From positions 1-64,000 of the forward strand of contig JAPLKU010000018.1 of NCBI GenBank assembly GCA_026387935.1: 64,000 bases of DNA. Reading direction: 5' to 3'. Position 1 is the first letter of the stretch. Each line of letters begins with the position of its first letter. A program made the position numbers and the translations under genes. Source of the stretch: Gemmatimonadota bacterium (GTDB taxonomy: Bacteria; Gemmatimonadota; Gemmatimonadetes; Gemmatimonadales; Gemmatimonadaceae). Below the pieces are notes generated by a model. It searched no databases. It had not been told where the DNA came from and saw only the letters and a list, made by a program, of their open reading frames with translations. Shown piece after piece: positions 1 through 8,364 of this stretch.

Positions 1-36
1 GAGAACAAACCGAGTTTCGCGGAGAACTGCACAACA

Positions 37-453
37 ATGGGAACGACGGCGCACCACCTCAGGCTCATGCATGGCGAGCTGAGCCATGAAATCCTCGGTG
101 CATTCTTTCATGTGCACACGGCACTTGGACACGGATTTCTCGAGGCAGCCTACCAGCACGCGATGGTATCTGAGCTCAAAGCGCGCCGGCTAGCCGTTGC
201 AACCGAGGTACCCTTCACGATCAGGTACAAGGGCGGCGTGGTAGGTGAGTACCGCGCCGACCTCGTCGTCGCCCGCACGGTAATCGTTGAGTGCAAGGTC
301 GCGGAGTTCCTCACCGCAGTCCATGAGGCCCAACTCTTGAACTACCTCCGGGCGTCAGGTCTCGAACTCGGCCTTCTGCTGAATTTCGGCCCCCGCGCAA
401 CATTCAAACGCCTGGTGTGCAGTTCCAAAGAAAAGCAGTTGTCGTCTCCGTGA
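37..453 (+). CDS. GxxExxY family protein (PD-(D/E)xK-like fold)
   Basis: A 138-residue protein of the GxxExxY family, small proteins with a nuclease-like PD-(D/E)xK core whose biological role is not settled. Visible marks are the name-giving GHGFLEAAY (residues 31-39), YRADLVV with the core Asp (72-78), the ECK of the active-site-like motif (85-87), HEAQLLNYLR (96-105) and LLLNFG (113-118). The length is usual for the family. The ATG has GGAG 12 bases upstream. It converges on the GH109-like gene, with a tandem hairpin-forming repeat between the two. The last dozen residues are not family-like. Family assignment is firm; function is unknown. Confidence 0.85.
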   Translation: MGTTAHHLRLMHGELSHEILGAFFHVHTALGHGFLEAAYQHAMVSELKARRLAVATEVPFTIRYKGGVVGEYRADLVVARTVIVECKVAEFLTAVHEAQLLNYLRASGLELGLLLNFGPRATFKRLVCSSKEKQLSSP

Positions 454-483
454 CACTCAGCCCCGTCCTCAGCGGATCTCCGC

Positions 484-513
484 GGTTCCGCCGTTGGCGG
501 TTCCGCCGTTGGC
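484..513. repeat. Two tandem 15-bp units in a convergent intergenic region
   Basis: The unit GGTTCCGCCGTTGGC occurs twice without a gap, and a third unit starts (GGTTTCA). Each unit contains the self-complementary CCGCC-GTT-GGCGG, so the pair can form two small hairpins directly downstream of the GH109-like stop codon. It may act as a transcript end for one or both convergent genes, but there is no T-tract. The repeat is seen directly; the role is inferred. Confidence 0.6.
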
Positions 514-517
514 GGTT

Positions 518-1918
518 TCAACGCGCCGATCCAAATGCCCCGCGCGTAAAGTCCGGGAATTTCATCGGAGCCGAACCCTTCGCCACGGACATCTCTGACA
601 GCGGCATCGGTGCACTCCATGTGGCCGCGTCATACACATCGTAGTCCGGCGCGAGGCCCTCACGCATCGTCTGCACCAGACGGTACGTCATGATGAAGTC
701 CATTCCGCCATGGCCGCCGTTCTTGCGAGCCAGGTCGCCATTTTGTGCCCAGAGCGGATGCGTGAACTTCGCCTTCCACTCGTCTATGGCACCCCACCGT
801 TCGCCGCCCGCCTGCCCTTCGACGTAGATGCGCGGCGGATAATCCTCAAACGCGCCCTTCGTGCCCTGCACGCGGTTGTGCCGCGTGTACGGCCGCGGAT
901 TCGACACGTCGTGCTGCAGCATCACCGTCTTCCCCTTGATCGTACGGAGGATGGAGGTGTTGTGGTCGCCCGTGACGTACTGCTCCTGCCACTTCGGGTT
1001 CGACTTGTCCGGCACCGTGGCCTCGCGGTGCAGTTCCAGCCCGCGATGCTGGCCGCCAGCCGAGACCATGTAGTCGTAGCGGTCACCCGCATTGATGTCG
1101 AGGTACCACGACACCGGACCGAGCCCGTGCGTCGGGTAGAGATTCGAGTTCGAGCGGGTGTGCCAGGCGCGGCGCCAGAGGCCCTCGTCGCGATCTTCGA
1201 AGAGAATCTTCCGCAGGTCATGCAGGTACGCCGCCTCTGCGTGAATCACTTCGCCGAAGATTCCCTCGTGCACGAGGCGGTTCACCAACATCTCCGTCTC
1301 GCCGTAATTGCAGTTTTCGAGCTGCAGGCAGTGGCGGCGGGCCTTCTCACTCGCGTCCACAAGCGCCCACAGGTCCTTGAGCGTCGTGCCAATCGGGCAC
1401 TCGCTGCCGCAGTGCTTGCCGTTCTTCAATGCCGCAAGCATGACCGGCACATGCCATTCCCAGGGCGTCGCCGTGTACACAAAGTCGATGTCGTCGCGCG
1501 CCACGAGTTTCTCGAAGGCGTGGTCGCCGTCGGTGTATACGGCTGGTGCCGGTTGCCCGCGATCCGTGCACATCTTCACCGCGCGCGCCGCCTTCTCGGG
1601 CACCACGTCGCACACCGCGACGATCTTCACGCCTTCAATCGCCAGCAAATCCCCGAGCACCTCGCCCCGCCCGCGCAGCCCCGTGCCAACGATGCCAAAG
1701 CGCACCTGCTCATGACGATTGAACCGCACGCCTTTCATCGTTTCGCGCCGAGCCGGCGCCGGCGGCGCGAGGTCCGGGTTCGCGGCAGCCGTTACGTTCT
1801 CGGCGATCGCCGGTGTGAATGCACCCCCCGCCGCAAGCGCGGCACCGGTCAGCGCAGCACCCTTGAGGAGATCGCGCCGCGTCAGTGCGGAGCCAGAGTC
1901 GTCTTGTTCTCGCACCAT
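518..1918 (-). CDS. TAT-exported Gfo/Idh/MocA oxidoreductase, GH109-like
   Basis: A 466-residue protein that resembles glycoside hydrolase family 109, NAD-dependent enzymes that cleave glycosides by an oxidation-elimination route on a Gfo/Idh/MocA scaffold. It starts with a twin-arginine signal (RRDLLKG at residues 14-20, then an Ala/Gly-rich h-region), so a folded, cofactor-loaded export to the periplasm is expected. The Rossmann motif GIVGTGLRGRG lies at about 75-85. YPTHGLGPV at about 261-269, with its conserved His, is typical of GH109, as is GGMDF near residue 402. The ATG at 1918 has GAGGG about six bases upstream; a TTG three bases earlier is less likely. The sugar substrate cannot be read from sequence. 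Confidence 0.85.
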   Translation of the reverse strand: MVREQDDSGSALTRRDLLKGAALTGAALAAGGAFTPAIAENVTAAANPDLAPPAPARRETMKGVRFNRHEQVRFGIVGTGLRGRGEVLGDLLAIEGVKIVAVCDVVPEKAARAVKMCTDRGQPAPAVYTDGDHAFEKLVARDDIDFVYTATPWEWHVPVMLAALKNGKHCGSECPIGTTLKDLWALVDASEKARRHCLQLENCNYGETEMLVNRLVHEGIFGEVIHAEAAYLHDLRKILFEDRDEGLWRRAWHTRSNSNLYPTHGLGPVSWYLDINAGDRYDYMVSAGGQHRGLELHREATVPDKSNPKWQEQYVTGDHNTSILRTIKGKTVMLQHDVSNPRPYTRHNRVQGTKGAFEDYPPRIYVEGQAGGERWGAIDEWKAKFTHPLWAQNGDLARKNGGHGGMDFIMTYRLVQTMREGLAPDYDVYDAATWSAPMPLSEMSVAKGSAPMKFPDFTRGAFGSAR

Positions 1919-1943
1919 CAATCCCTCGCCAAAGTCGTGAGTG

Positions 1944-2429
1944 CTACGGCTTCTTCATTCCCTTCATCTCGCCCATCGCGCCGGCCATGCACGGTTCCGC
2001 GATTGCCTCGAAGTCCGCGTGCGTGCGCCGCAGCGTTTCCGTCACGGCATCGTCAGAGGCATCACGCTTCACCGCGTCGGCATACGACCGCGCATCGGCG
2101 ATGAACTCCGCCATCCCCGCACGAAGCGCGGCATTGTCGCACTTGGCCGGTCCGCGCGACTTCCGCCAGACCAGCGCGGCCGCGAGCAGCTGCGCGGCAC
2201 TCGCGCGAGCGGGCGTCAGGTCGCCGTTGGCCACCGGGTGCCACGCGGCCTGCAGCACATCGTGAAAGGCATTCAGCTCGGCCCACGTATTCGGATCGCC
2301 TGACTTCGCCGGTGCGGACAGCGGGACAGCCATCGTCGACATGTCATGCGCCGGTGCCGCAGCCGTCGTGGACGAAGCCAGCAGAGTGAGCGCCAGGAGT
2401 CCCGATGCGGCGCGAATCATCTTTTGCAT
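1944..2429 (-). CDS. Small secreted Ala-rich protein of unknown function
   Basis: A 161-residue protein with a clear Sec signal peptide (KMIRAA followed by a Leu/Ala core, cleavage near AAAPA at about residues 25-30). The mature part is predicted helical. It has a Met/His-containing stretch (HDMSTM) just after the signal, a Trp in WHPV, one Cys in AKCDN, another near the C-terminus (EPCMAG), and it ends in a Met/Lys-rich tail (MGEMKGMKK). The His/Met content and two cysteines could suggest metal binding, but no family was recognised. I chose the ATG at 2429 because it has CTGGAG 8-10 bases upstream and starts the signal peptide; the longer frame would run into the next gene. Confidence 0.7.
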   Translation of the reverse strand: MQKMIRAASGLLALTLLASSTTAAAPAHDMSTMAVPLSAPAKSGDPNTWAELNAFHDVLQAAWHPVANGDLTPARASAAQLLAAALVWRKSRGPAKCDNAALRAGMAEFIADARSYADAVKRDASDDAVTETLRRTHADFEAIAEPCMAGAMGEMKGMKKP

Positions 2430-2472
2430 TGTCAGTTCTCCAGAACACAACGGTGTCACCCTGCTTTCCTGA

Positions 2473-3462
2473 CTACGCCGTCCCGCGAACCTCACTATGG
2501 TCGCCTACGGAAACTTCGCCCTGCAGGCCCTCGACCACAACGTGGTCGCCCAGCATGGAGTTCGCCAATGCGCAACCGGTGATCGTGGTGCCGGCACCGA
2601 CCACCGTATCGCGAAGGCTCGAGTTCCGGATGACCGAACCGGTGCCAATGGACACATTCGGCCCGATCGTCGCGCCGTCGCACGACACGCCATCCTCGAT
2701 GTACACCGGCTCGATGATCGTCGCACCGGTCAGGCCGGCCGGCTTCCGCGCCCGGCCGCGCTCAAGCACCACGCGATTCGTGTCGAGGAGCGTGTCGAGT
2801 TTGCCGGCATCGTACCACCCTGCCACGTCAATCACTTTCAGCTTGGCGCCGTGGTCAATCATGTACTGGAACGCGTCGGTGAGATAGTACTCACCCTTGT
2901 TCTTTGGCTGCGTGAGCACGTACTCGATGCCCTCGTAGAGCAGCTTCCAATTGCGGATGTAGTAGAGCCCGATGTTCGCGCGCTTGGAAATGGGCGTCGT
3001 CGGCTTTTCGACGATTTTCGTCATGTGGCCGTTGGCGTCGGTCACCACCACGCCGAAGCGCTGGTAGTCCTCGACGTCCTTCGTCCAGATGATGCCGTCG
3101 TCAGTGCTCGTCTTGATCACCGAGAGATCGGTGTCGAAGATCGTGTCCACGAAAATAATCAGCACCGGCGCGTCCACTCGCGATTTCGCGAGGGCGACTG
3201 CGCCGGCCGTGCCATCCTGCACGACTTGCTCGATAAATGTCGCCTTCATGTCCGCGTACTTCTCGCGCACATGCTGCTCCACCGTGCCCTTCAGGTGCCC
3301 GGTGATGTACACAACTTCGTCGACATTCCCGAGCTTGCGCACGTCGTCGAGCACGTAATCCATCACCGGCTTACCGGCCACCTTCAGCATCGGCTTGGGC
3401 ACGGTGTGCGTGTGCGGGCGAAGGCGCGTGCCTTTGCCGGCGAGGGGGATGATCACTTTCAT
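2473..3462 (-). CDS. Sugar-nucleotide (NDP-hexose) nucleotidyltransferase
   Basis: A 329-residue nucleotidyltransferase of the glucose-1-phosphate thymidylyl/uridylyltransferase type, which activates a sugar phosphate with NTP for cell-surface sugar synthesis. The N-terminal signature GKGTRLRP...PKPM is at about residues 9-25, with the metal-site Asp in FVDTIFDTD near 104-112. The C-terminal third has the hexapeptide repeats of a left-handed beta helix (GATIGPNVSIGTGSVI). The start overlaps the cupin stop by four bases (ATGA), so the two are translationally coupled. Exact nucleotide and sugar are not determined by the motifs seen. Confidence 0.85.
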   Translation of the reverse strand: MKVIIPLAGKGTRLRPHTHTVPKPMLKVAGKPVMDYVLDDVRKLGNVDEVVYITGHLKGTVEQHVREKYADMKATFIEQVVQDGTAGAVALAKSRVDAPVLIIFVDTIFDTDLSVIKTSTDDGIIWTKDVEDYQRFGVVVTDANGHMTKIVEKPTTPISKRANIGLYYIRNWKLLYEGIEYVLTQPKNKGEYYLTDAFQYMIDHGAKLKVIDVAGWYDAGKLDTLLDTNRVVLERGRARKPAGLTGATIIEPVYIEDGVSCDGATIGPNVSIGTGSVIRNSSLRDTVVGAGTTITGCALANSMLGDHVVVEGLQGEVSVGDHSEVRGTA

Positions 3463-3833
3463 GGCGCGCTGGTGCCTTCGCGGCCGTAGCGATCGTTGAG
3501 CCGCACCACGTCATCCAGGTGCGGAGTACTGGCCTCGAGCACGGCGCAGTCGGTCACAGCTTCCATCTGGTGCACCGTGCCCGGTTCATTGCGATAGCTG
3601 TCGCCCACCTTGAGCACCACATCCTTCAGCTCGCCTTCCGCGTTCTTCACGCGATAGATCATCTGCCCCGAGAGGAGATGAATCGTTTCGTCCTTCTTGT
3701 TGTGGTACTGCAGCGAGAGCGCGTGGCCCGCCTTGATGTGCAGCACCTTGCCGACATACAGCACAGTGTCGGCCCAGATGACTTCGTGGCCCCAGGGCTT
3801 CTGCACGATGCGTACTTCGAGTCGTCCGCTCAC
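3459..3833 (-). CDS. Cupin-domain protein, mannose-6-phosphate isomerase type II-like
   Basis: A 124-residue single cupin domain. It starts with KPWGHEVIW and carries the cupin metal residues in GHALSLQYHNKKDE (His, His and Glu at about residues 45-55) and in the second motif around GTVHQMEA (His near 96). It resembles the C-terminal isomerase domain of bifunctional mannose-1-phosphate guanylyltransferase/phosphomannose isomerase. With the overlapping nucleotidyltransferase it may form a split version of that pathway. The start is GTG at 3833, with AAAGGGAAA upstream. Specific substrate is inferred only. Confidence 0.75.
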   Translation of the reverse strand: MSGRLEVRIVQKPWGHEVIWADTVLYVGKVLHIKAGHALSLQYHNKKDETIHLLSGQMIYRVKNAEGELKDVVLKVGDSYRNEPGTVHQMEAVTDCAVLEASTPHLDDVVRLNDRYGREGTSAP

Positions 3834-3845
3834 AATCGTTTCCCT

Positions 3846-4418
3846 TTAGTAGGAGCCAACCGCCGATACCGAAATACTCTTCGGCGTGGTCACACACGCA
3901 ATGAGGCAGGTGCCGCACCCAGTGCAGGCGTCGCCGAGCACGGGACGACCCAACTCATCAAGGTGAAGCGCCTCATAGCCCGCCGGACAGACCTGCGCGC
4001 AGACACCGCACTCGGTGTCGTTGAAGGCGAGGCAGCGATTTTCATCAATCTCGATTGTCGCCATGCGCACGCCGCGCCACTTGGTCTCCGGCACGGCGAG
4101 CGCGTCCGTCGGACAGGCCGCGGCGCAGGGCATCTCGAGGCACATTACACAGGCATTCGAGTCGGGGTAAAGTGCCGGTGTGCCCGATGCCAAACCGGTC
4201 TCAGGACCAAGCGGCTTGAGCGCGTACACCGGACAAGCGGTCATGCACGAGCCGCAGCGCGTGCAGGCGCCCAGAAAGGCCGCCTCTGGGAGCGCGCCCG
4301 GCGGCCGGATGTGCCGGCTGGGCCCCACCTTGTGCTCAATGACCTCGACCGCCTTTCCAAAAAAGCGCTTGAGACCCTGCTGGAAAAAGGCGCGGCGGTC
4401 TACGGGGGCGTCGGACAT
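3846..4418 (-). CDS. Four-cluster 4Fe-4S ferredoxin-type protein (NapG/MauM-like)
   Basis: A 190-residue polyferredoxin. Four cysteine groups are visible: CTRCGSCMTACP (about 52-63), CVMCLEMPCAAACP (about 89-102), CLAFNDTECGVCAQVCP (about 128-144) and CTGCGTCLIACV (about 163-174). This pattern matches the NapG/MauM-type electron-transfer proteins that pass electrons between quinol systems and periplasmic reductases. The N-terminus (DRRAFFQQGLKRFF) has an RRxFF pattern reminiscent of a TAT motif but no clear hydrophobic core after it. It leads a minus-strand run with the cupin and nucleotidyltransferase (12-base gap), though a functional link to sugar metabolism is not obvious. Confidence 0.8.
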   Translation of the reverse strand: MSDAPVDRRAFFQQGLKRFFGKAVEVIEHKVGPSRHIRPPGALPEAAFLGACTRCGSCMTACPVYALKPLGPETGLASGTPALYPDSNACVMCLEMPCAAACPTDALAVPETKWRGVRMATIEIDENRCLAFNDTECGVCAQVCPAGYEALHLDELGRPVLGDACTGCGTCLIACVTTPKSISVSAVGSY

Positions 4419-4497
4419 CTGTTAAGTGTGTCCCGTCGCGCGGCATATGGGTATGGGACGCGCCGAGCCCGTTCGCCGGGATAAGTTCCATGCTCCC

Positions 4498-5502
4498 ATG
4501 CCGCCTCTCACACCGCCCCTCGCCCTGCCCCTCGCCCTGCCCTTCGCCCTGCCCTTCGCACCCCGCCGCCTCGTCATTGGCGCCAACGCCCACGCCGAGC
4601 TCAAGGCGTTCATCTCCGGGCGCCGGCCGGAGGTTGAAATCCGTGGCGCAAAGTTTGCCGAAGTGCCCGCCGCCGACCTCGAATGGGCCGACTCATACAT
4701 GGGATTCAAGCGGCCCCCGTCATCCGCGTCGGCTGGCAAGATGGGCGCGGTACGCTGGGTGCACTGCACCGGCGCCGGCGTCGATTCCTGGGTGGCGGCA
4801 CCCGAGCTCGACCGGTCGGTGCTGCTCACGCGCACGCCCGAGTCATTCGGCCCGATGATCGCCGAGTGGACCGTGTCGCGGATGCTGGCGTTTCAGCAGG
4901 GGCTGCTCGAGGTCGCTCGCGCGCAATCCGAGAAGCGCTGGGCCCATCGTGAGGTGAAGCCGGTTGCCGGCACGCGTGCGCTCCTTGTTGGCACCGGCGA
5001 CGTTGGTACGGCCGTGGCCACGCAGCTCACGGCCCTCGGCGTGGTCGTCACCGGCGTGTCGCGCAGCGGCAAATCCTCGTCGCCCGCCTTTCGCGCCGTG
5101 CATACGGTGGACAAGCTGGCCGACCTCGTGGGTGACGCCGATTGGATGGTCGTCACCCTCCCGATCACCGCGGCGACCACAGGACTGATCAACCGCGCGA
5201 TTCTCTCGCGCTGCAAGGGCGCGGTGCTGCTCAATGCGGGGCGCGGGCAGGTGATAGAGGAGGCCGCACTCCCCGAGGCACTCGACAAGGGTTGGCTCCG
5301 TGGCGCGGCACTCGACGTGTTCGATGTCGAGCCGCTGCCGGAATCGTCGCCGCTCTGGAGCGACCCGCGCGTGATGGTCTCACCGCACATCTCGGGGCCA
5401 ACAACAATTGCCGGAGCTGGAGAGGGATTCCTGGAGTGCCTCGCCGAGCTCGAGGCAGGACGCACGCCGAAGTGGGTCGTGGATCGGGAACGCGGGTACT
5501 GA
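4498..5502 (+). CDS. D-2-hydroxyacid dehydrogenase family protein
   Basis: An NAD-dependent D-isomer 2-hydroxyacid dehydrogenase of 334 residues. The Rossmann motif is LLVGTGDVGTAVA. The catalytic triad is seen as Arg in LLNAGRGQ, Glu in DVFDVEPLP and His in VSPHISGP. The frame is open back to an ATG at 4426, but that leaves seven bases to the divergent ferredoxin start; I prefer 4498, just before the conserved part. The first ~20 residues are an LALP/FALP repeat encoded by 12-bp tandem units and are not family-like. An even later start is possible. The substrate (glyoxylate, hydroxypyruvate or another 2-oxoacid) is not known. Confidence 0.8.
   Translation: MPPLTPPLALPLALPFALPFAPRRLVIGANAHAELKAFISGRRPEVEIRGAKFAEVPAADLEWADSYMGFKRPPSSASAGKMGAVRWVHCTGAGVDSWVAAPELDRSVLLTRTPESFGPMIAEWTVSRMLAFQQGLLEVARAQSEKRWAHREVKPVAGTRALLVGTGDVGTAVATQLTALGVVVTGVSRSGKSSSPAFRAVHTVDKLADLVGDADWMVVTLPITAATTGLINRAILSRCKGAVLLNAGRGQVIEEAALPEALDKGWLRGAALDVFDVEPLPESSPLWSDPRVMVSPHISGPTTIAGAGEGFLECLAELEAGRTPKWVVDRERGY
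4519..4560. repeat. 12-bp in-frame tandem repeat in the dehydrogenase N-terminus
   Basis: The unit CTCGCCCTGCCC occurs twice exactly, a third time with one change (TTCGCCCTGCCC), and then partially. Because the unit is a multiple of three, it adds LALP/FALP blocks without shifting frame. It is the only simple-sequence tract in this part of the window and may vary in length between strains. Confidence 0.75.
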
Positions 5503-5532
5503 CGCCCGGCGCGCCAGCAGACTCCCGCTGGA

Positions 5533-8001
5533 CTACGGCTTTTTGAGCGGCTTTCCCATGATGTCGGCCGCCCGCAGAAACTGCTTCGTCCACACCAGCA
5601 CTACGCCGCAGGTCCCGTCGTTCGAGCCACCATTGCTCATCGTTCCAGAGCCCGTGTACTTGAGTGGAGCATTCGCGGCACGCGAGTAGAGCTCGACGAG
5701 CGCGAGATTCTGCTTGTTCATGCCGTTGAGCTTGTCGAAATCGCTCGGCGCATCATCAATGAACACCTGCGCCGTGCACCATCGGACGCCCTGAAATCCC
5801 TTGCTGAATGTTGCGCGCGGCACTTCAACGGTCCACGACGTACCCACGGTGCGAACGCGTACGCCCGGCGCCTCGAATGCGCGCGAGATGAACGGCAGCT
5901 TCTCAATCTTCAGCGAGTCCGTCAGATAGCCGTTGCCAGCGAGCACGCGTTCGTCAATGTCTTTCCGAATCGCCGTCACACGCGCACGCTCACTGATGTT
6001 GACGGCCCCAAGCGCCGCCAACCGCCCGAGCCGAACCTCGACATGCGCGGAGTCACCGGCGCCGACATTCACCACCCGCCGCACGCGCTCAAATCCAATC
6101 GCTTCAATCGACACGACGTGTTGCCCCGGCGGCACCCCGCGGTAGGCAAACTCGCCATTCGTTCCGGTGACGCGCGCCTCGCCAACCAGATCGAGCAACC
6201 GCACGCGCGCGGCGCTGATTCGGCGCCCGCTAGGGTCCTTCACCGAGCCGTCCACCACACCGCCGACATCGACCGGAACAGCCTCAACGATCTGTGTCGA
6301 GTCCACGCGTACCGCGGCGGCCTGCTCATCGGTGGCGATCACCAGATCGCGCTTCGCCACGCGCGCCGGCACGAACGAGAACGTCACGGGCACGGACGAG
6401 AGCGAGTCCACCATCGCCCGCACCGTGACGCCCGACCCATTCCCCACGCACATCATGTATTTCCCGGCGCTATCGGCCACCAACTGCAGCCGACGCGTCG
6501 AATCGCGCGGCGGCTCTTTCCAGCTAAACTCCACGGCGGCGCTCGAAACCGGCGTGCCATCCGGCGCACGCGCCTGACCCATGACAAATCCGCCGCTCCC
6601 GCTCGGTAGCGGCTGGCCGGCGCACTCTCGTTTCCAGAGCGTCGCGAACGATGGAACCGCCAGCGGAATGTCCGCCCGCTGCGTTTCGACGATGTCCGCA
6701 ACGCCGTGCATCTGTACCATCCCGGTACCCGCCAGCGGCGGATAGTTAGCCACGACATCCCAGATGCCGACGGCCACGCTGTCGAACCGATAGCGCCCCA
6801 GGAAGTCCGTCGTCGTCTCACGCCCGAGCGCAGGAATCTTCACCACAGCACCTGGCATATCGCGGGTCGAAAGCGAGTCAAACACATTGCCGGTCACCGA
6901 GCGGATCTGTGACGTCGGCAACGCCGCCACCTCGCGCAACGCCGATGCCACGCCGCCGACTTCGGCGTACCCCGCGAGCGCCACTCCACCCCCACCTACC
7001 GTCGACGGACGCCAGCGCGGCATGCGAATGGTCCAGCCCGACACGTACCACGCGCCACTCCGGTGCCGCTGAAAATCGACGACGCCGCCAAGCCCGTTCA
7101 CCGGGAATGGAAGTGGTGCGCGCACGTAGGTGTATTCCAGGCGGCGCAGCTCGCTCGTGGCACTATCCACCCAGACCGTACCGCGAATTTCCGAGAGCTG
7201 GTTGTCGGTGCGCGGCTCAAAGGCGAGACCGATGAGCGTCGTGTCACCGCTGCGCCGCGTTGCCGACACCATCGAGAGGCAATGCCGACGGCTGAAACCG
7301 TCGGAGAGCAGGACTTGCTCGTCCGGCGCATTGAAGGTCAGTGACGACTGATAGCTCCCCTGCACGTAACCGCCGCGTGCGAGCAGCGCAGGATCCACCG
7401 CCGAAAAGGGGCGCGCACCCGCCGTTCCCTTCGCCGTCGTGTCTTCGTTGATCAACTTGCCATCGGTAGCGAGCATGCGGCGGTAGCTCATACCCGTCGT
7501 CACGATGAACGAGGTGCCTCGCGAGAGCACACTCGCCTCGAGCGCCTTCCGCACTTCCTCCCAGAGCGGCGCCGCTTCCGACGAAACGTTCATTGAGTCG
7601 CCGTCGCAGGCACGGCTCGCCGTCACGCGAACCGTTGCCAATGCGATGCGCGTGGCCGGCACCTTGATCGTGATCGCCACACTGGACGTGCCACTTACCC
7701 GCACCGTGTCCGATGTAAACGGCGCATAGCCAATCCGCCGAATGAGAATCCGGTAGACGCCCGTTGCCGGAACTCGCAGCGTTGCTGTCCCGTCGCCGCC
7801 GACGAGCGTGGCCGCTGTTCCAGCAGTCGACGTTGGCCCATCAACCGCAGACATCAGCGCACCACTGAGCGGGCGATCCGACTCGGCGTCCACGACGCGA
7901 ACCCGCAGAGGGAACTGCGCAAGCGCCGTTGACACGCAGAAAAACAGGCCCGCGACGATCATCGCGGACGGTGCTGCTACCCCAGGCAGAGCTCGGACCA
8001 T
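5533..8001 (-). CDS. Secreted carboxypeptidase-regulatory-like / plug-like surface protein
   Basis: An 822-residue exported protein. It has a Sec signal peptide (about residues 1-28, ending STALAQ) and a first carboxypeptidase-regulatory-like beta-sandwich (about 30-110). A long middle region follows, with further regulatory-like modules (FDSLSTRDMPGAVVKIPALG near 365; GQARAPDGTPVSSAAV near 470; GVVDGSVKDPSGRRISAARV near 595). A C-terminal part resembles the plug domain of TonB-dependent receptors (APGVRV..., CTAQVFIDD, ending CGVVLVWTK). No outer-membrane beta-barrel follows. Proteins of this build are common in Gemmatimonadota and are of unknown function. It stands alone, with divergent transcription from the small gene at 8138. 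Confidence 0.75.
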   Translation of the reverse strand: MVRALPGVAAPSAMIVAGLFFCVSTALAQFPLRVRVVDAESDRPLSGALMSAVDGPTSTAGTAATLVGGDGTATLRVPATGVYRILIRRIGYAPFTSDTVRVSGTSSVAITIKVPATRIALATVRVTASRACDGDSMNVSSEAAPLWEEVRKALEASVLSRGTSFIVTTGMSYRRMLATDGKLINEDTTAKGTAGARPFSAVDPALLARGGYVQGSYQSSLTFNAPDEQVLLSDGFSRRHCLSMVSATRRSGDTTLIGLAFEPRTDNQLSEIRGTVWVDSATSELRRLEYTYVRAPLPFPVNGLGGVVDFQRHRSGAWYVSGWTIRMPRWRPSTVGGGGVALAGYAEVGGVASALREVAALPTSQIRSVTGNVFDSLSTRDMPGAVVKIPALGRETTTDFLGRYRFDSVAVGIWDVVANYPPLAGTGMVQMHGVADIVETQRADIPLAVPSFATLWKRECAGQPLPSGSGGFVMGQARAPDGTPVSSAAVEFSWKEPPRDSTRRLQLVADSAGKYMMCVGNGSGVTVRAMVDSLSSVPVTFSFVPARVAKRDLVIATDEQAAAVRVDSTQIVEAVPVDVGGVVDGSVKDPSGRRISAARVRLLDLVGEARVTGTNGEFAYRGVPPGQHVVSIEAIGFERVRRVVNVGAGDSAHVEVRLGRLAALGAVNISERARVTAIRKDIDERVLAGNGYLTDSLKIEKLPFISRAFEAPGVRVRTVGTSWTVEVPRATFSKGFQGVRWCTAQVFIDDAPSDFDKLNGMNKQNLALVELYSRAANAPLKYTGSGTMSNGGSNDGTCGVVLVWTKQFLRAADIMGKPLKKP

Positions 8002-8137
8002 CGGTCTAATCTAAGAAGGGGTAGGTGGCGGGCCGCCAGATGCTTCCCCTGCTCCTGATGCGGTGGTCCGGCATATCCCGCTGCCGGCCTGTGCCTTCCA
8101 CTCGACTCAGACCCCCTGCGTCTCGTACCTTTGGCGC

Positions 8138-8299
8138 GTGACCGAACCCACGCTGCCCAAGCCCGACCAGGAATCCGACTCCGCCGACAACGCGCAGAAG
8201 TATCGCGCACTCGACAAGCTCTACTTCGGCCTGACGTTAATGACCGTGATGCTGGCTTCGTTGACCGGGACCATCGGTCTCGACACAGTTCTGAATTAA
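8138..8299 (+). CDS. Small single-pass membrane protein, hypothetical
   Basis: A 53-codon frame from a GTG. It has a polar, acidic N-terminus (TEPTLPKPDQESDSADNAQKY), then a hydrophobic C-terminal half (LYFGLTLMTVMLASLTGTIG) that would make one membrane segment. An in-frame ATG at 8063 is possible but adds a stretch without coding character. It lies 65 bases before the amidohydrolase on the same strand. No family is recognised; it may be real because the hydrophobic pattern is well formed, but small frames are common in GC-rich DNA. Confidence 0.4.
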   Translation: MTEPTLPKPDQESDSADNAQKYRALDKLYFGLTLMTVMLASLTGTIGLDTVLN

Positions 8300-8364
8300 C
8301 CTCCCGCGCCCGCGTTGGAATACAGTTCAGTCGCCCCAACTCCCACCACACCAAGGACTGCCCG

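Noticed and set aside
710-2104. Long plus-strand open frame (464 codons)
   Set aside because: It lies wholly antisense to the GH109-like gene and is Arg/His/Val-rich without family motifs, a typical mirror frame in GC-rich DNA.
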